Assembly (NCBI RefSeq): GCF_963576675.1
Contig: NC_088915.1
Coordinates: forward strand, 36,237,501 to 36,301,500
Reading direction: 5' to 3'
Origin: Euphorbia lathyris
Lineage: Eukaryota; Streptophyta; Magnoliopsida; Malpighiales; Euphorbiaceae
DNA: 64,000 bases
The notes below the pieces were generated by a model. It had not been told where the DNA came from and made no database searches. It was given only the letters and a program-made list of their open reading frames with translations. A program made the translations under genes and the position numbers. Shown here in pieces: positions 45,101-57,272 of this stretch. Position 1 is the stretch's first letter. Each line of letters begins with the position of its first letter.

Positions 45101-48100
45101 TATGTAGCTGTCAAAAGATAAAAAATCAAAACGAAATTTCAAGAATTTTCAATTGAGTAATTCAAACTTGCACTAAAATGATATGTTCAATAGCATGGAT
45201 GACCCAAAATAACTTTATACTGTAGCAATAGGGAAAGGAAATGCTTAGATCCCCTATTAGGATCTCCTATTTCCATGTTACTTGGACATCATTAGGTGTA
45301 TCTGGTACAGGTACTAGTCTATGGGTTGTAGTACATGTTTATTCATATTATGAATTCTTTTCCCGCTACTTCAAAGCATCATTCTCATCTCCAAATATCC
45401 CTATCTAGCATGGCTAATTTTAGATAAAATTTAGAGTTGCAATAACTAAGCCTTGTTCAGTTTTCCCTTTTTTGGAACATAGGATGAGGCACAGAAAGGG
45501 TTTTAGCTCTTTCTCCATATCCCAATCTTAGCTGGACTGATCCAAGACCTTATAATAGAAACTCAATTTTACTTTTCAGTAGTGCCCTTGTTTGTTAGCT
45601 TGTTTGCATTATCAATTCCTCCTTGAACCTATAACTCACATCGAGCAGTCGTAGAACTTTGACTCTTTTTTTAGTTTCTAGTCCCTCTCTTCATCTCTTA
45701 CAATTTCTTCAGTGTCATTCCAATGATACTAATGGCATTATAAAATTATGGTTCCATTTTGTTCTAGTTAAGGGTTTGACTATGAACACAACACATGAAT
45801 TCACCATTTGACAACATCTTGAGCAGTTAACTTTGGTGGAACTGTAACCGTATTATCCCAACAGAAATAGACGATAAGTCTAAAATAACAAAATCTCGAG
45901 AGCAAAGGATAGACCATGCACTTAGACAAGTATGTGAATGGTGTACATTAGACAAGGGCCAAAACGTTCAGAAACTATACCTTGCAACCAACTGTATCCA
46001 GTAATGATCTATCAGCAAAGGGGTATTCAAAAAGACCAGCAACAAATTTTACTCTCAGTATTCGTTCAACAGCATCATCAATTCTTTTCATTGGTATCTC
46101 CCCGGATTCCACCAGAGAGAACATACAATCCACGAACTGTTCATGTTTATGACCCACCATTACCTGCAGAAAATGGAGACACACGTCAAGGAAGGTGCAT
46201 AATTTCTGGGTCTACTATAATAAGGTGTAGTCTCTACCATGTCGATTCCAGCATTAACAGCAGTTGAAATGCACTTCCGCAAATTTGAGCCACGAGGCTG
46301 GCTAAGTCGATTTAATCCTTCCCAGTCTGAAATCACAAAGCCCTGCCATAAAGCATTTCTCAAAACATATCTAGATGCCCAGAAATTTCAATTCTATAAA
46401 CTAAAGTAAAACGTTATGCACTGCCTAAGTGCTGTTCTTTCAAGGTAATCAAAACCTTAAACTTCCCTTGAAAAGAGAAAAAATTATTGGAAACACAAGG
46501 AGGGGTAAACTTGATCCGTCTAGCGAAGTTGCATATAACCCACAATAAGAAGTAAAAAGTGAGCATTTATGAGGGTAATAGAACATAGAAATTTTTCAGA
46601 TCATAGTCGAAATTAAATGTTCAATGATAATACTACATTTTGATAAAGAGAAATGGAACCATCATTTTAGTATGTTGCAGTTGAAGAGAAACATCAATTA
46701 TTACCTGAAAACCTAACTTATTTTTCAAAATTTCTGTCAGAAGAAAATGGTCAGCATGCAGTTGACGCCCATTCCAACTTGAATAGGATGCCATAATAGT
46801 GGAAACACCTTGTGAAATACTGTCCACATAAGGTGTCATGTGGATCCTCTCTAGATCCTCATATGGAAGTATGGTATTCCCCTCATTGATACCTTTGTGG
46901 GTGCCCCCATCTCCAACAAAATGCTTAGCACACGCAATCACATTGTTTCTGGAATTTCGTAGCCAGAAAGGTTATATAATGGGATTAATAATTTAAAACA
47001 GAAAATTCTACATAATTTATTATGCAGAAAATAATAACATTCCATCCATCTGATGTCTAGAAGATCGCTACGCTGACAGGTGAAAACACCAGATACATCT
47101 AAAATGTTAGATGGAAAAATTTCTGGCTTGGTTCTTTAATATATTTTAGCTATTGCCAAATAAATTGGCAGGGGAAGGCTTGCCCCCAGTACACCCTTGT
47201 GGTGGGACCCCTCCCCGGACCCTCGCTCAGCGGGGACGACCGGGCCGCCCTTTTTTTATCATCAAATGACGTCCTAAGAACCTAACTACAAGAATGATCA
47301 AGAACTTTTGAAGAAATCATTTGCTTAGCACCCAGTCAGAATTTTATGCTATTAGAAAGAAACATGCATGCTTAAAATCTCCCCTCACATGCGCATCTTA
47401 GAGCTGTGAGAACTTAATACATGCAATTTATAGTTTGAATAGTTAACATATAAAATGTTCAGTGTGCTAAAATACCAGTTTAAGAATATCTACAACCTAT
47501 CTACCCAACAGATGCCTCTAAAATTACAGCAACTAACCTTATTTAAAGTGACAGGAAAAAACAGAGGACAAGGCTTTATTTAGGAGAGTTATACATAAAA
47601 CCTATGTTTTCTTAAGATAATATTTTGTATCTAAAATTTAAACATCAGCATTATTATCAAAAGAATTGAAAGTTTATGAGTGAATTGCTGCAAAAGGGAT
47701 TGCATCAAGAAGCTGAGGCTTTGGTGGGGGGTATCACCAAAGGACTAGCTGCAGAGGTCGCTCTCCATCTCCTGTAAGGAGATTTGGGTTAGAAGTAAGA
47801 CTCTAGCTGGGAATTCTCAAGAAGATGACTGAATGTCTCAAAATTGAGTTTGCTTTCTCTATTTCTATCCACTATTGCTTTAAAGCAATGGATATTGCCA
47901 ACTCTGCTTTTTATGTGCAGTCCAAGTTTTTATAAGGAATCCAATGTACCCCCTTCCTTCTCAGCATACCTTCTAAAACCAACAGGCAAAAGAAGAAAAT
48001 TTGATGGGCAACTGCTCTACCTTCCTGCTAAATAAGGATAGCCATTGGGGTGTCCTTCAGGTGGCTGTCCTTGCAAGCCAGAAATGATAGAGGTCATCTT

Positions 48101-49119
48101 TCTAACTAAGTTGGTATCCTCGCTGTAACTCTCATAGCATCTTCCCCATCGAGGATCCTTACATACCTGTCGGAAAGAAATTTCATTAAATTTCTAAGCA
48201 GTATAAAGAATAAATAGCAGCATTCCATGTTAAAATTATTTGTCACATATTCTTCTAGGTTCCAGTGCTTCTTTCTACTAAAATTATTCCATGTTGGTAA
48301 CTTTAGCAAGCAGTAAAAAATGTCATTTACAATAGCTTAAAGAATTCAATTGCTTCCTTCTAATAAAAGTTAAAACTAGAGAAGTTAAGAAGAAGAGCCA
48401 AATAATATGATAAACAACTTACAGCTACACATGGGGCAAATGTATATTGAATGCCACTTGCCCTAATTTCCAGAGCCGTAGCAACGCCTATTCTTTGTAC
48501 CAAATCTGCATCTCTGAATAACAATACGGCATTAGAGTTCAGGAACAACATAACATACAATATAAGTAAACTCCATACTGACTCTATGGCAGAATCAATT
48601 GGTTAGTTTAAAGTTAACTAAAAATGTATAAAATGGAGGTATTCTATTCGTAATTGAAGAAAGAGCAGAACTGACCTGGTGGCTCCAAGGCCAACATTAT
48701 GAGGAAATATTGTAGCACCATAGACATTGTTGTTACCATGTACAGCATCAGTTCCATATAGAATTGGTATACCTAATCGCGATTGAAGTGCAATATTCTG
48801 AAAGCCATCAACCATATCCGCCCAATCAGATGACAATGCATCCTCAAAGGGTGCACTACCTCCAACATTAAGCAAACTCCCTAGTAGCCCAGCAAATATA
48901 TGAAAAAATGTCGTAAAGAATTAAGTTGAATTAATTAAAGAGTAAGTGAATGGTGGATTTACCGAGGGCGAAGTCGCGAAGGTAGTAAGTAGAGGCTGCA
49001 GTGCGCTCGATTTGGGTCATCTGGGCAATCTTTTCTTTGGCAGTCATTCTGGAAAGAAGATCTTTAACACGGGCTTCTACAGGTGAATTGGGATCTTTGT
49101 AAATGGTGGAGAGATCCAT
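42138..49119 (-). CDS. GH3 beta-D-glucan exohydrolase / beta-glucosidase, 9 exons
   Basis: Minus-strand exons with GT-AG borders: 49119-48963, 48880-48676, 48513-48423, 48166-48021, 46948-46705, 46342-46238, 46163-45981, 45107-44906 and 42631-42138. They join in phase to 608 residues, normal for plant exohydrolases. The N-terminal barrel has [33 protein letters not shown] and [11 protein letters not shown]. The likely nucleophile is Asp287 in GFVISDWEG. The C-terminal domain holds the likely acid/base Glu492 ([12 protein letters not shown]), then [17 protein letters not shown] and the end FPYGFGLT. It should cleave beta-glucans or glucosides from the non-reducing end. No signal peptide is visible at [18 protein letters not shown], as in some family members, so a wall location is not obvious. 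Confidence 0.93.
42833..44364. repeat. Three nearly identical about 510-bp tandem repeats in GH3 intron 8
   Basis: Copies start at 42833, 43344 and 43854, each with TGTCATTACACGATAGAAGT and ending TAACTAAAAGAAA. They differ at only a handful of positions (for example ATACCCAAAT/ATACTCAAAT and one T in a T run). No ORF of substance spans a unit. They enlarge this intron to about 2.3 kb. Confidence 0.95.
47169..47257 (+). mobile_element. 3' part of a SINE in GH3 intron 4
   Basis: GTGGTGGGACCCCTCCCCGG, then CTCGCTCAGCGGGG and CGGGCCGCCC followed by a T run. This is the GC-rich body and T tail I know from many plant tRNA-derived SINEs. The tRNA-like head is missing or unrecognisable. It stands out by GC content from the AT-rich intron. 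Confidence 0.6.
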
Positions 49120-49174
49120 GTTAAGTTGAAAATGTTGGAATGGTAGTATTGAATTGTGGAAGCTTAACGAAGCT

Positions 49175-49188
49175 TATATATATATATA
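49175..49188 (-). promoter_or_regulatory. TATA box of the GH3 gene
   Basis: The minus strand reads CTCTATATATATATATAAGC, about 55-70 bases upstream of the ATG at 49119, leaving a short leader of roughly 30-40 bases. A good core promoter candidate. Confidence 0.6.
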
Positions 49189-49650
49189 GAGCAGAGCTAA
49201 TTGTAATTCCTATCCTAGTGGAAATGGAAGATGATTAAAAGAGTTCCTAACTCGAATCTGCTACTTGTTCGAACTGAGCAGCGCAGCAAAATCATAAAAC
49301 ATGAAAATTCAACGCCTGACTTTATTATATTGTATTGTATTGTATGGTTCAAAAAGAATAAGCTTCTTTTGTCTTTTCTTTCTCCCAAACACAACAAGTA
49401 CTCAAAGATGTCTGCACAAACCATAACTGTCCTACAACCAATTAATCTTTTCTCCAAATTATTCCATCCGTTGTTTTGTTGTTTTTTTTTTTTTTTATAT
49501 GGGAGGTTTTTATTAAAACTAATAATATTGATGAGACTATTAAAATGATTAATATACTGTTTTTTCTAATTTTTTTAGTGCAAATTTGTCCCTCATCTTA
49601 ATTTTTATGGCTTATTCGCAATAATAATTATATCTCTTTATTATTATAAA
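49189..49650. other. Region upstream of the GH3 gene, no gene recognised
   Basis: Presumptive GH3 promoter up to the Helitron at 49651. A T run lies at 49483-49497. Short ORFs on both strands (49215-49548) resemble nothing known. Confidence 0.5.
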
Positions 49651-52600
49651 CTAGTCGAAAACCCGTGCGAGGCACGGGGTATGAAACTTTTATATAATTT
49701 AGATAAATAAATAAATTGACATATTTACTTTTAAATAATTTTATATGAAAAAAATTTATATTATGTATATTTGAAATTAATATATATTTTTAATGATAAT
49801 TCAAATTAAATTAATTTTAAAAATAATTGACTACTTTTTTTTTATAGAATTTTAAATAAAGATAAATGATTTATTTATTTTTACAAAATACAATGATTTG
49901 TACTTTTTAGGAATTTTAATACATTTTTATATTCCAAATATTCTGTGAAACAATAATAATAAAATAGCAGATTAATTAAAAAATATTTTAGAATATAATA
50001 AAAAAACTAAAAATTGAATTAAACTATAATTAAAATTAAATATTATATTTACGATACAAAAGAATTACAATATAGGTTAAACAAAAATTGAATTAAACTA
50101 CAATTAAAATTAAATATTATATTTACGATACAAAAGAATTACAATCTATGTTAAAATGGAAGGAACATCAATATATTATTCTATAAACTATTACAATCAA
50201 TACTTTTCTAATGTTGCATATGAAGAAACTTTATCAATTCAATATGTTACATATAAAAAAATAAAATTCGTAAGAATTAGTCACAAATTCATCTTTATGA
50301 TAATTATTTTGGTTGATGGAATTTCATGATCACCAAGTATTCGAATTCAATTATTCATTCTGCTACAATAACCCAATATATCTAATTGAATCAGTTTAAG
50401 ATGATAATTTCTCTTATTTGCATCTCGTAATATCTCATCAAGACATTCGATTAATTTGTTCTTCATTCTTTCACTATATAGAATATCAGCCATACTCGCA
50501 GATATCACTTATTTGACTTCATTAATATTTTCTAATAATTATATATTCTTGAATTTTGTAAGTAAGAAAAACAAACAAAAGAATTGAAAAAAAAAATGAA
50601 GGGACGAAAAAGATAATTAGGAGAGAACCATCTTCCTCTCGGGTTTTTTTTTTTTTTGCAAATAAGAGAGAATGTCGAGACATAAGCGTATAAAGATGAG
50701 AGTGAAAATATTTTTTGCCCATTAATTAAACATTTTATTTTTTCTTAATGAAGTATTAAGTCCATAAATTAATTTTAGTTAAATAGAATTAAATCGCAAT
50801 TGTACCCACTCAGTATAAAAAAAAACGTTTTATAATTAATATGTGAAATTAATTATATTAATTAGAATCATTATGCTCAATATTTTAGAATTTGAAGAGA
50901 TTCAAATAATAATATTTTCTTAATTAATATTTTTCAATAATTTGTCCTATGATCATGTTTCATTTTCACCTGTTAAAAACTCTTGAAATACTAACAATTT
51001 TGTACGAACCATAATATAATAGTTAAAAATTATATAAGCCAATGTTGCAAAAGCAATTATCTCAATATCCATAATTAATGCACATTTTTAGGCTTTTGAG
51101 CATCAAAATTTATTTTTATTTACCTTGATTTTGAATTCGTATCTAGCATAATCCACATTCTTCAAGAATAAACATCTTATCAAGCGTATTAGACGCTTAC
51201 AATCTCATTGTCTAGAAAATTGGGAAAAAATAACTTTTTGATAATAATAATATAACATAATTTATATTGAAATAAACTTCATTGTAAGTATAATATTCCA
51301 ATATCTCTTTAATATTTTATTTAATATGTCTCAAACTTCAATGAACAACTATCGTGTGAAACTTTATATCTATTTGTACCAAAATGCATAAAAATAAAAA
51401 ATACAATCCATATTAATTAGCTAAACTCAAACTAAAAAAATGAGTGGATTTCAACATGTTCCGAATTAGAAAAATTAATCTAACTTCAATTAGAACTAAA
51501 AATTGAGTTCATAAAAAGCCGAAAATCTAAATTTTAGTTAAGAGTTAATAATCAAAACGATAACACCTAGGAACATATACTAAAAAAGAATGCAAATATA
51601 CAAAATCTTTATTTTAGTCATTTTAAAAAATAAATAAATAAAAAAGAAAACACGGATAAGGTAGCGAGAGGTATGGAATCTGGATAACGACAGAAATGGA
51701 ATTTCATCTCTGAAAGATGAAACTATAACAACAATTGTTTAATAAAAATAAAACAACAACACAATCGAGAAAGCCAAAAATTGAGTTCATATAAAGCCGA
51801 AAATCTAAATTTTAGTTAAGAGTTAGCAATCGAAACGATAACACCTAGCAACATATACTAAAAAAGAATACAAATTTACAAAATCTTTATTTTAGTCATT
51901 TTGAAAAAAAAAGGCAAATAAAAAAGAGAACATGGATAAGGTAGCGAGAGGTATGGAATCTAGGTAACGACAGAAATGGAATTTCATCTTTGAAAAATGA
52001 AACTATAACAACTATTGTTGAATAAAAAGAAAACAACAACACAATTGAGAACAAAAATAACTACAACATATGAAAAAAAATCAAATAATTACCTTGAGAA
52101 ACATAAAAATTTCTTGTAATTTTTGGCACTTTTGTGTTTTCCGGTTTTAGTTGTTCATGCATCTTCTATTTCTGTCGGATTTCTTCAATTGAAGCTATCA
52201 GTTTGGGAAAAAAAAAGACAAATAAAAAAGAAAATATGGATAAGATAGCGAGAGGTATAGAACCTGGGTAACAACAGAAATGAATCTGAAAGATGAAACT
52301 ATAACAACTATTGTTTAATAAAAATAAAACAACAACATAATTAAGAACAAAATAACTACAACATATGAAAAAAAGTCGAATATTTACCTTCAGAAATATA
52401 ATACTATCTATCGTGACCAATGAATATAATGGTGGAATACTATCTATCATGCTTTATATAGAAGTTTATTTGTGACTTTTGGATTTCCTTTGCTTTGTTT
52501 TTTTTCATCTTCCCGTAACTCTTGCTTTCTTTTATTATTTTATTGAATAGGCTAGTAATTATTTAATATATTATAAATATAAATTTGTTATTTTTAATTA

Positions 52601-52736
52601 ATTAAATATTTATTTTTAATTAATTAAATATTTTTAATCTGATTTTTTACTACGTTGACAACTCATCAAAAAGACCTTTAAAACACCTCTTCTCATTTCT
52701 CTCTGCTTCCGTAATTATATATAGTATAGGTATAGA
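49651..52736 (-). mobile_element. Non-autonomous Helitron, left copy
   Basis: Minus strand: 5' end TCTATACCTATACTATATAT after an A; 3' end CCCGTGC-CTC-GCACGGG hairpin, seven bases, then CTAG before a T. These are the marks of a Helitron inserted at A|T. No Rep/helicase is coded. An internal segment of about 280 bp is duplicated (51499-51777 and 51778-52050), with a third partial copy near 52145-52290. These segments look exon-like, with AAG|GTAA and TTTCAG| borders. Confidence 0.8.
50492..50500. other. Start of a small 47-codon ORF (minus strand, about 50500-50357)
   Basis: MADILYSERMKNKLIECLDE... ending CSRMNN, read on the minus strand from about 50497 towards 50357. The other Helitron holds the same ORF at 55600-55744. 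No homology is recognised. Confidence 0.4.
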
Positions 52737-52930
52737 TATGGATAAATTAGAAAAAATATTATTAAAAATGCATTGATAATACAAAACAACATATAAATAA
52801 GAACAAATTAAAAAATCTAAAACGTCATATAATAACAAACGGAGGAAGTAAACAACTTTATTAAGGGTTTATTTGTAATAAAATATATTTAAATGCACTA
52901 AAAGCTAAGAGTTACATTTGTGGTAATCTA
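52737..52930. other. 194-bp spacer between the two Helitrons
   Basis: AT-rich single-copy-looking sequence, not palindromic itself. It is what separates the two Helitron 5' ends, each preceded by A. Confidence 0.7.
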
Positions 52931-53810
52931 TCTATGTCTATACTATATATAATTACGGAAGCAGAGAGAAATGAGAAGAAGTGTTTTAGAGGTCTTTTTG
53001 ATGAGTTGTCAACGTAGTAAAAAATCAGATTAAAAATATTTAATTAATTAAAAATAAATAGTTAATTAATTAAAAATAACAAATTTATATTTATAATATA
53101 TTAAATAATTACTAGCCTATTAATTAAAATAATAAAAGAAAACAAGAGTTACGGGAAGATGAAAAAACATCAAGCAAAGGAAATCCAAAAGTCACAAATA
53201 AACTTCTATATAAAGCATGATAGATAGTATTCCATCATTATATTCATTGGTCACGATAGATAGTATTATATTTCTGAAGGTAAATATTCGATTTTTTTCA
53301 TATGTTGTAGTTATTTTGTTCTCAATTATGTTGTTGTTTTATTTTTATTAAACAATAGTTGTTATAGTTTCATCTTTCAGATTCATTTCTGTTGTTACCC
53401 AGGTTCTATACTTCTCGCTATCTTATCCATGTTTTCTTTTTTATTTGTCTTTTTTTTCCAAACTGATAAGCTTCAATTGAAGAAATTCGACAGAAATAGA
53501 AGATGCATGAACAACTAAAACCGGAAAACACAAAAGTGTCAAAAATTACGAGAAATTCTTATGTTTCTCAAGGTAATTTTTCGATTTTTTTCATATGTTG
53601 TAGTTATTTTTGTTCTCAATTGTGTTGTTGTTTTCTTTTTATTAAACAATAGTTGTTATAGTTTCATTTTTCAGAGATGAAATTTCATTTCTGTCGTTAC
53701 CCAGGTTCCATACCTCTCGCTTTTATTTTTATTAAACAATTGTTGTTATAGTTTCATCTTTCAGAGATGAAATTCCATTTCTGTCGTTATCCAGATTCCA
53801 TACCTCTCGC

Positions 53811-54544
53811 TAGGGGTGTTCATCGGTCGGTTCGGTCTAAAAACCGAACCGAACCGAAATAACCGAAAACCGAATAACACCTAAAATGAGAACCGAACCT
53901 AACCGAATAATATTAGTAAATCGAACCGAACCGAACTAATTATTTCGGTCGGTTTGGTTCGGTTTTCGGTTTTAACACATGCTAACTAGTTAAAATAAAA
54001 AATAAATTAATATTTATAAGTTTTAATTAATTTAGTTTAATCTAAAGTCTAAAAAATAGTTACGCAAGTTGGGTGGTATAAAACATAAAATTTATGCAAA
54101 GTTTGAAAATTAAAAATAAAACTTTATTAAAATGTAATTACAAACCTTCTACGACCACAATTCGCATTACAACCATAATTTACACTAATGTTATTAATTT
54201 GATCAGTATTAGTGCAATGTTTAAACGGTATTAATGTAATTTCCTTAGTAGAACAATATTAATGTATTAGACTTAACATTGATAAAAAAAAATTATAAAT
54301 AGTTACGTTCTTTGGATGGTCGGAGGAAAATGCAAAGTCTAGGTCATATAAGTCTCCACCTAAATTATAAATCTAATTAATCTCTATTTCGGTCGGTTCG
54401 GTTAATTCGGTTATTTTGTCATAAAAACCGAACCGACCGATATTACCGATATTGTTAAATATTTAAAACCGAAACCAAACCTAATAGACCGAAAACCGAA
54501 CCGAAAAAACCAAAATTCATCGGTTCGGTTCTTGAACACCCCTA
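53811..54544. mobile_element. hAT-like non-autonomous element, TSD CCTCTCGC
   Basis: The inverted ends are TAGGGGTGTTCA and TGAACACCCCTA. The 8-bp target CCTCTCGC is duplicated exactly (53803-53810 and 54545-54552). Subterminal regions carry many GGTTCGGTT/AACCGAACC motifs, typical of hAT subterminal binding repeats. It is 734 bp with no transposase. Confidence 0.92.
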
Positions 54545-55599
54545 CCTCTCGCTACCTTATCCATGTTTTATTTTTTATTTATTTATTTTTCAAAATGACT
54601 AAAATAAAGATTTTGTATATTTACATTCTTTTTTAGTATATGTTCCTAGGTGTTATCGTTTTGATTGTTAACTCTAACTAAAATTTAGATTTTCGGTTTT
54701 TTATGAACTCAATTTTTAGTTTTAATTGAAGTTAGATTAATTTTTCTAATTCGGAACATGTTGAAATCCACTCATTTTTTTAATTTGAGTTTAGCTAATT
54801 GATATGGATTGTATTTTTTATTTTTATGCATTTTGGTACAAATAGATATAAAGTTTCACACGATAGTTGTTCATTGAAGTTTGAGACATATTGTAAGCCT
54901 CTAATACGCTTGATAAGATGTTTATTCTTGAAGAATGTGGATTATGCTAGACCGAATTCAAAATCAAGGTAAATAAAAATAAATTTTGATGCTCAAAATC
55001 CTAAAAATGTACATTAATTATGGATATTGAGATAATTGCTTTTACAACATTGGCTTATATAATTTTTAACTATTATATTATGGTTCGTACAAAATTGTTA
55101 GTATTTCAAGAGTTTTTAACAGATGAAAATGAAATATGATCATAGGACAAATTATTGAAAAATATTAATTAAGAAAATATTATTATTTGAATCTCTTCAA
55201 ATTCTCAAATGTTGAGCATAATGATTCTAATTAATATAATTAATTTCAAATATTAATTATAAAAAGTTTTTTTTACTGAGTGGTTACAATTGCGATTTAA
55301 TTCTATTTAACTAAAATTAATTTATGGACTTAATACTTCATTAAGAAAAAATAAAATGTTTAATTAATGGGCAAAAAAAAATTTCACTCTCCTCTTTATA
55401 CGCTTATGTCTTGACATTCTCTCTTATTTTCAAAAAAAAAAAAAATAACGCGAGAGGAATATGGTTCTCTCCTAATTATCTTTTTCGTCCCTTCATTTTT
55501 TTTTTCAATTCTTTTGTTTGTTTTTCTTACTTACAAAATTCAAGAATATATAATTATTAGAAAATATTAATGAAGTCAAATAAGTGATATCTGCGAGTA

Positions 55600-55744
55600 T
55601 GGCTGATATTCTATATAGTGAAAGAATGAAGAACAAATTGATCGAATGTCTTGATGAGATATTACGAGATGAAAATACGAGAAATCATAATCTTAAACGG
55701 ATTCAATTAGATATATTGGGTTATTGTAGCAGAATGAATAATTG
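55600..55744 (+). CDS. Small 47-codon ORF kept in both Helitrons
   Basis: Reads MADILYSERMKNKLIECLDE, then a variable middle and LDILGYCSRMNN before TGA. The left Helitron copy is open over the same length, with about five codon differences that mostly change the residue. That pattern argues against strong selection. It could be a piece of a captured host exon. I do not recognise it. Confidence 0.3.
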
Positions 55745-56520
55745 AATTCGAATACTTGGTGATCATGAAATTCCATCAACCAAAATAATTATCATAAAGA
55801 TGAATTTGTGACTAATTCTTACGAATTTTATTTTTTTATATGTAACATATTGAATTGATAAAGTTTCTTCATATGCAACATTAGAAAAGTATTGATTGTA
55901 ATAGTTTATAGAATAATATATTGATGATGCTTCCATTTTAACATAGATTGTAATTCTTTTGTATCTTAGATATAATATTTAATTTTAATTGTAGTTTAAT
56001 TCAATTTTTGTTTAACCTATATTGTAATTCTTTTGTATCGTAGATATAATATTTAATTTTAATTGTAGTTTAATTCAATTTTTGTTTAACCTATATTGTA
56101 ATTCTTTTGTATCGTAAATATAATATTTAATTTTAATTATAGTTTAATTCAATTTTTGGTTTTTTATTATATTCTAATATATTTCTTAATTAATCTGCTA
56201 TTTTATTACTATTGTTTCATAGAATATTTGGAATATGAAAATGTATTAAAATTCCTAAAAGGTACAAATCATTGAATTTTGTAAAAATAAATAAATGATT
56301 CATTTTTAGTTAAAATTCTATAAAAAAGTCGTCAATTATTTTTAAAATTAATTTAATTTGAATTATCATTAAAAAAAATATATTAATTTCAAATATACAT
56401 AATATAAATTTTTTTCATAGCATGATATAAAATTATTTAAAAGTAAATATGTCAATTTATTTATTTATCTAAATTATATAAAAGTTTCATACCCCGTGCA
56501 TCGCACGGGTTTTCAACTAG

Positions 56521-57272
56521 TTAATTGTAAAATTTAGAGTCTTTACTTCCCATAACATTTAACTTTCGTTATAACTTTATTTTTTAAACCAATTTCTAAA
56601 GTTAATTCAAGTTTTTTTTTCAAATTTATTAATCCAAGTTAAATTTACAATTCAATTCCTTTTACAGTTTCATTTACTTTTCCAAATACAAAATAGGGCT
56701 AATTACAAATCTAACCCAATTAAAAGGGATAATTTACATATCTAACTCACTTTCCTTCCATCTCACAAAATTAGACATTTTCATCCATTTTGGACAAAAT
56801 TACCCTTATCTCTATATAACAGAATATCCAACAATCTCCTCTTTCCCTTTCATTTATCTTCAAATTCTCATAGCAAAATTCATCAACCCAACCCAATATC
56901 TAAGCACATTCATACATCATTCAAGTTCATGTAAGTATCATTTCTTCATTTTTCATACACAATTGGTTATCTGAATGCTGTTACTTGAATCTTGAATTTA
57001 TTCAATATCGCCATTGTCGCTCGATAGGTCACATTTCGTTACTGTAAATGTGACAACAGTTGTCGCAGTTGCGACAACATTGCTTTTGTTGCAGCTGCGA
57101 CAACACGACTCTTGTCGCATCCGAGCGCATGTCGCATTTGGCATCGCATTTAAAGACAACATGTCGTATTTGGCGTCACATTTGTTATTCATTATCGCAT
57201 TCAGTGTCGCATTTACAGATGCATTGCTTTTGTTTTGTTTTGATCATGTGTTCATTTCCTAAATGTAGAAGC
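56521..57272. other. 5' region of the Mutator-like element with TGTCGCA repeats
   Basis: 56697-56760 (GGGCTAATTACAAATCTAAC, AAAAGGGATAATTTACATAT) may belong to the terminal inverted repeat, but its partner is not in the window. CTCTATATAAC at 56812 is a possible TATA box. 57000-57220 is dense in TGTCGCA/TGCGACA words, discussed in the findings. Confidence 0.45.

Larger units (their letters stand above)
52931..56520 (+). mobile_element. Non-autonomous Helitron, right copy, with a nested hAT-like element
   Basis: 5' end TCTATGTCTATACTATATAT after an A; 3' end CCCGTGC-ATC-GCACGGG hairpin, then TTTTCAACTAG before a T. It is an inverted near copy of the left Helitron along almost its whole length, about 2.85 kb without the insertion. 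A stretch of about 100 bp is duplicated beside the insertion point (53690-53802). Confidence 0.8.

Noticed and set aside
52166..52450. 94-codon hydrophobic ORF in the left Helitron
   Set aside because: It arises from T-rich sequence, crosses repeated exon-like units, and is not kept in the right copy.
49651..56520. A single giant inverted-repeat DNA transposon
   Set aside because: Outer ends are Helitron 3' hairpins with CTAG and inner ends are Helitron 5' TC ends; no TSD flanks the whole.
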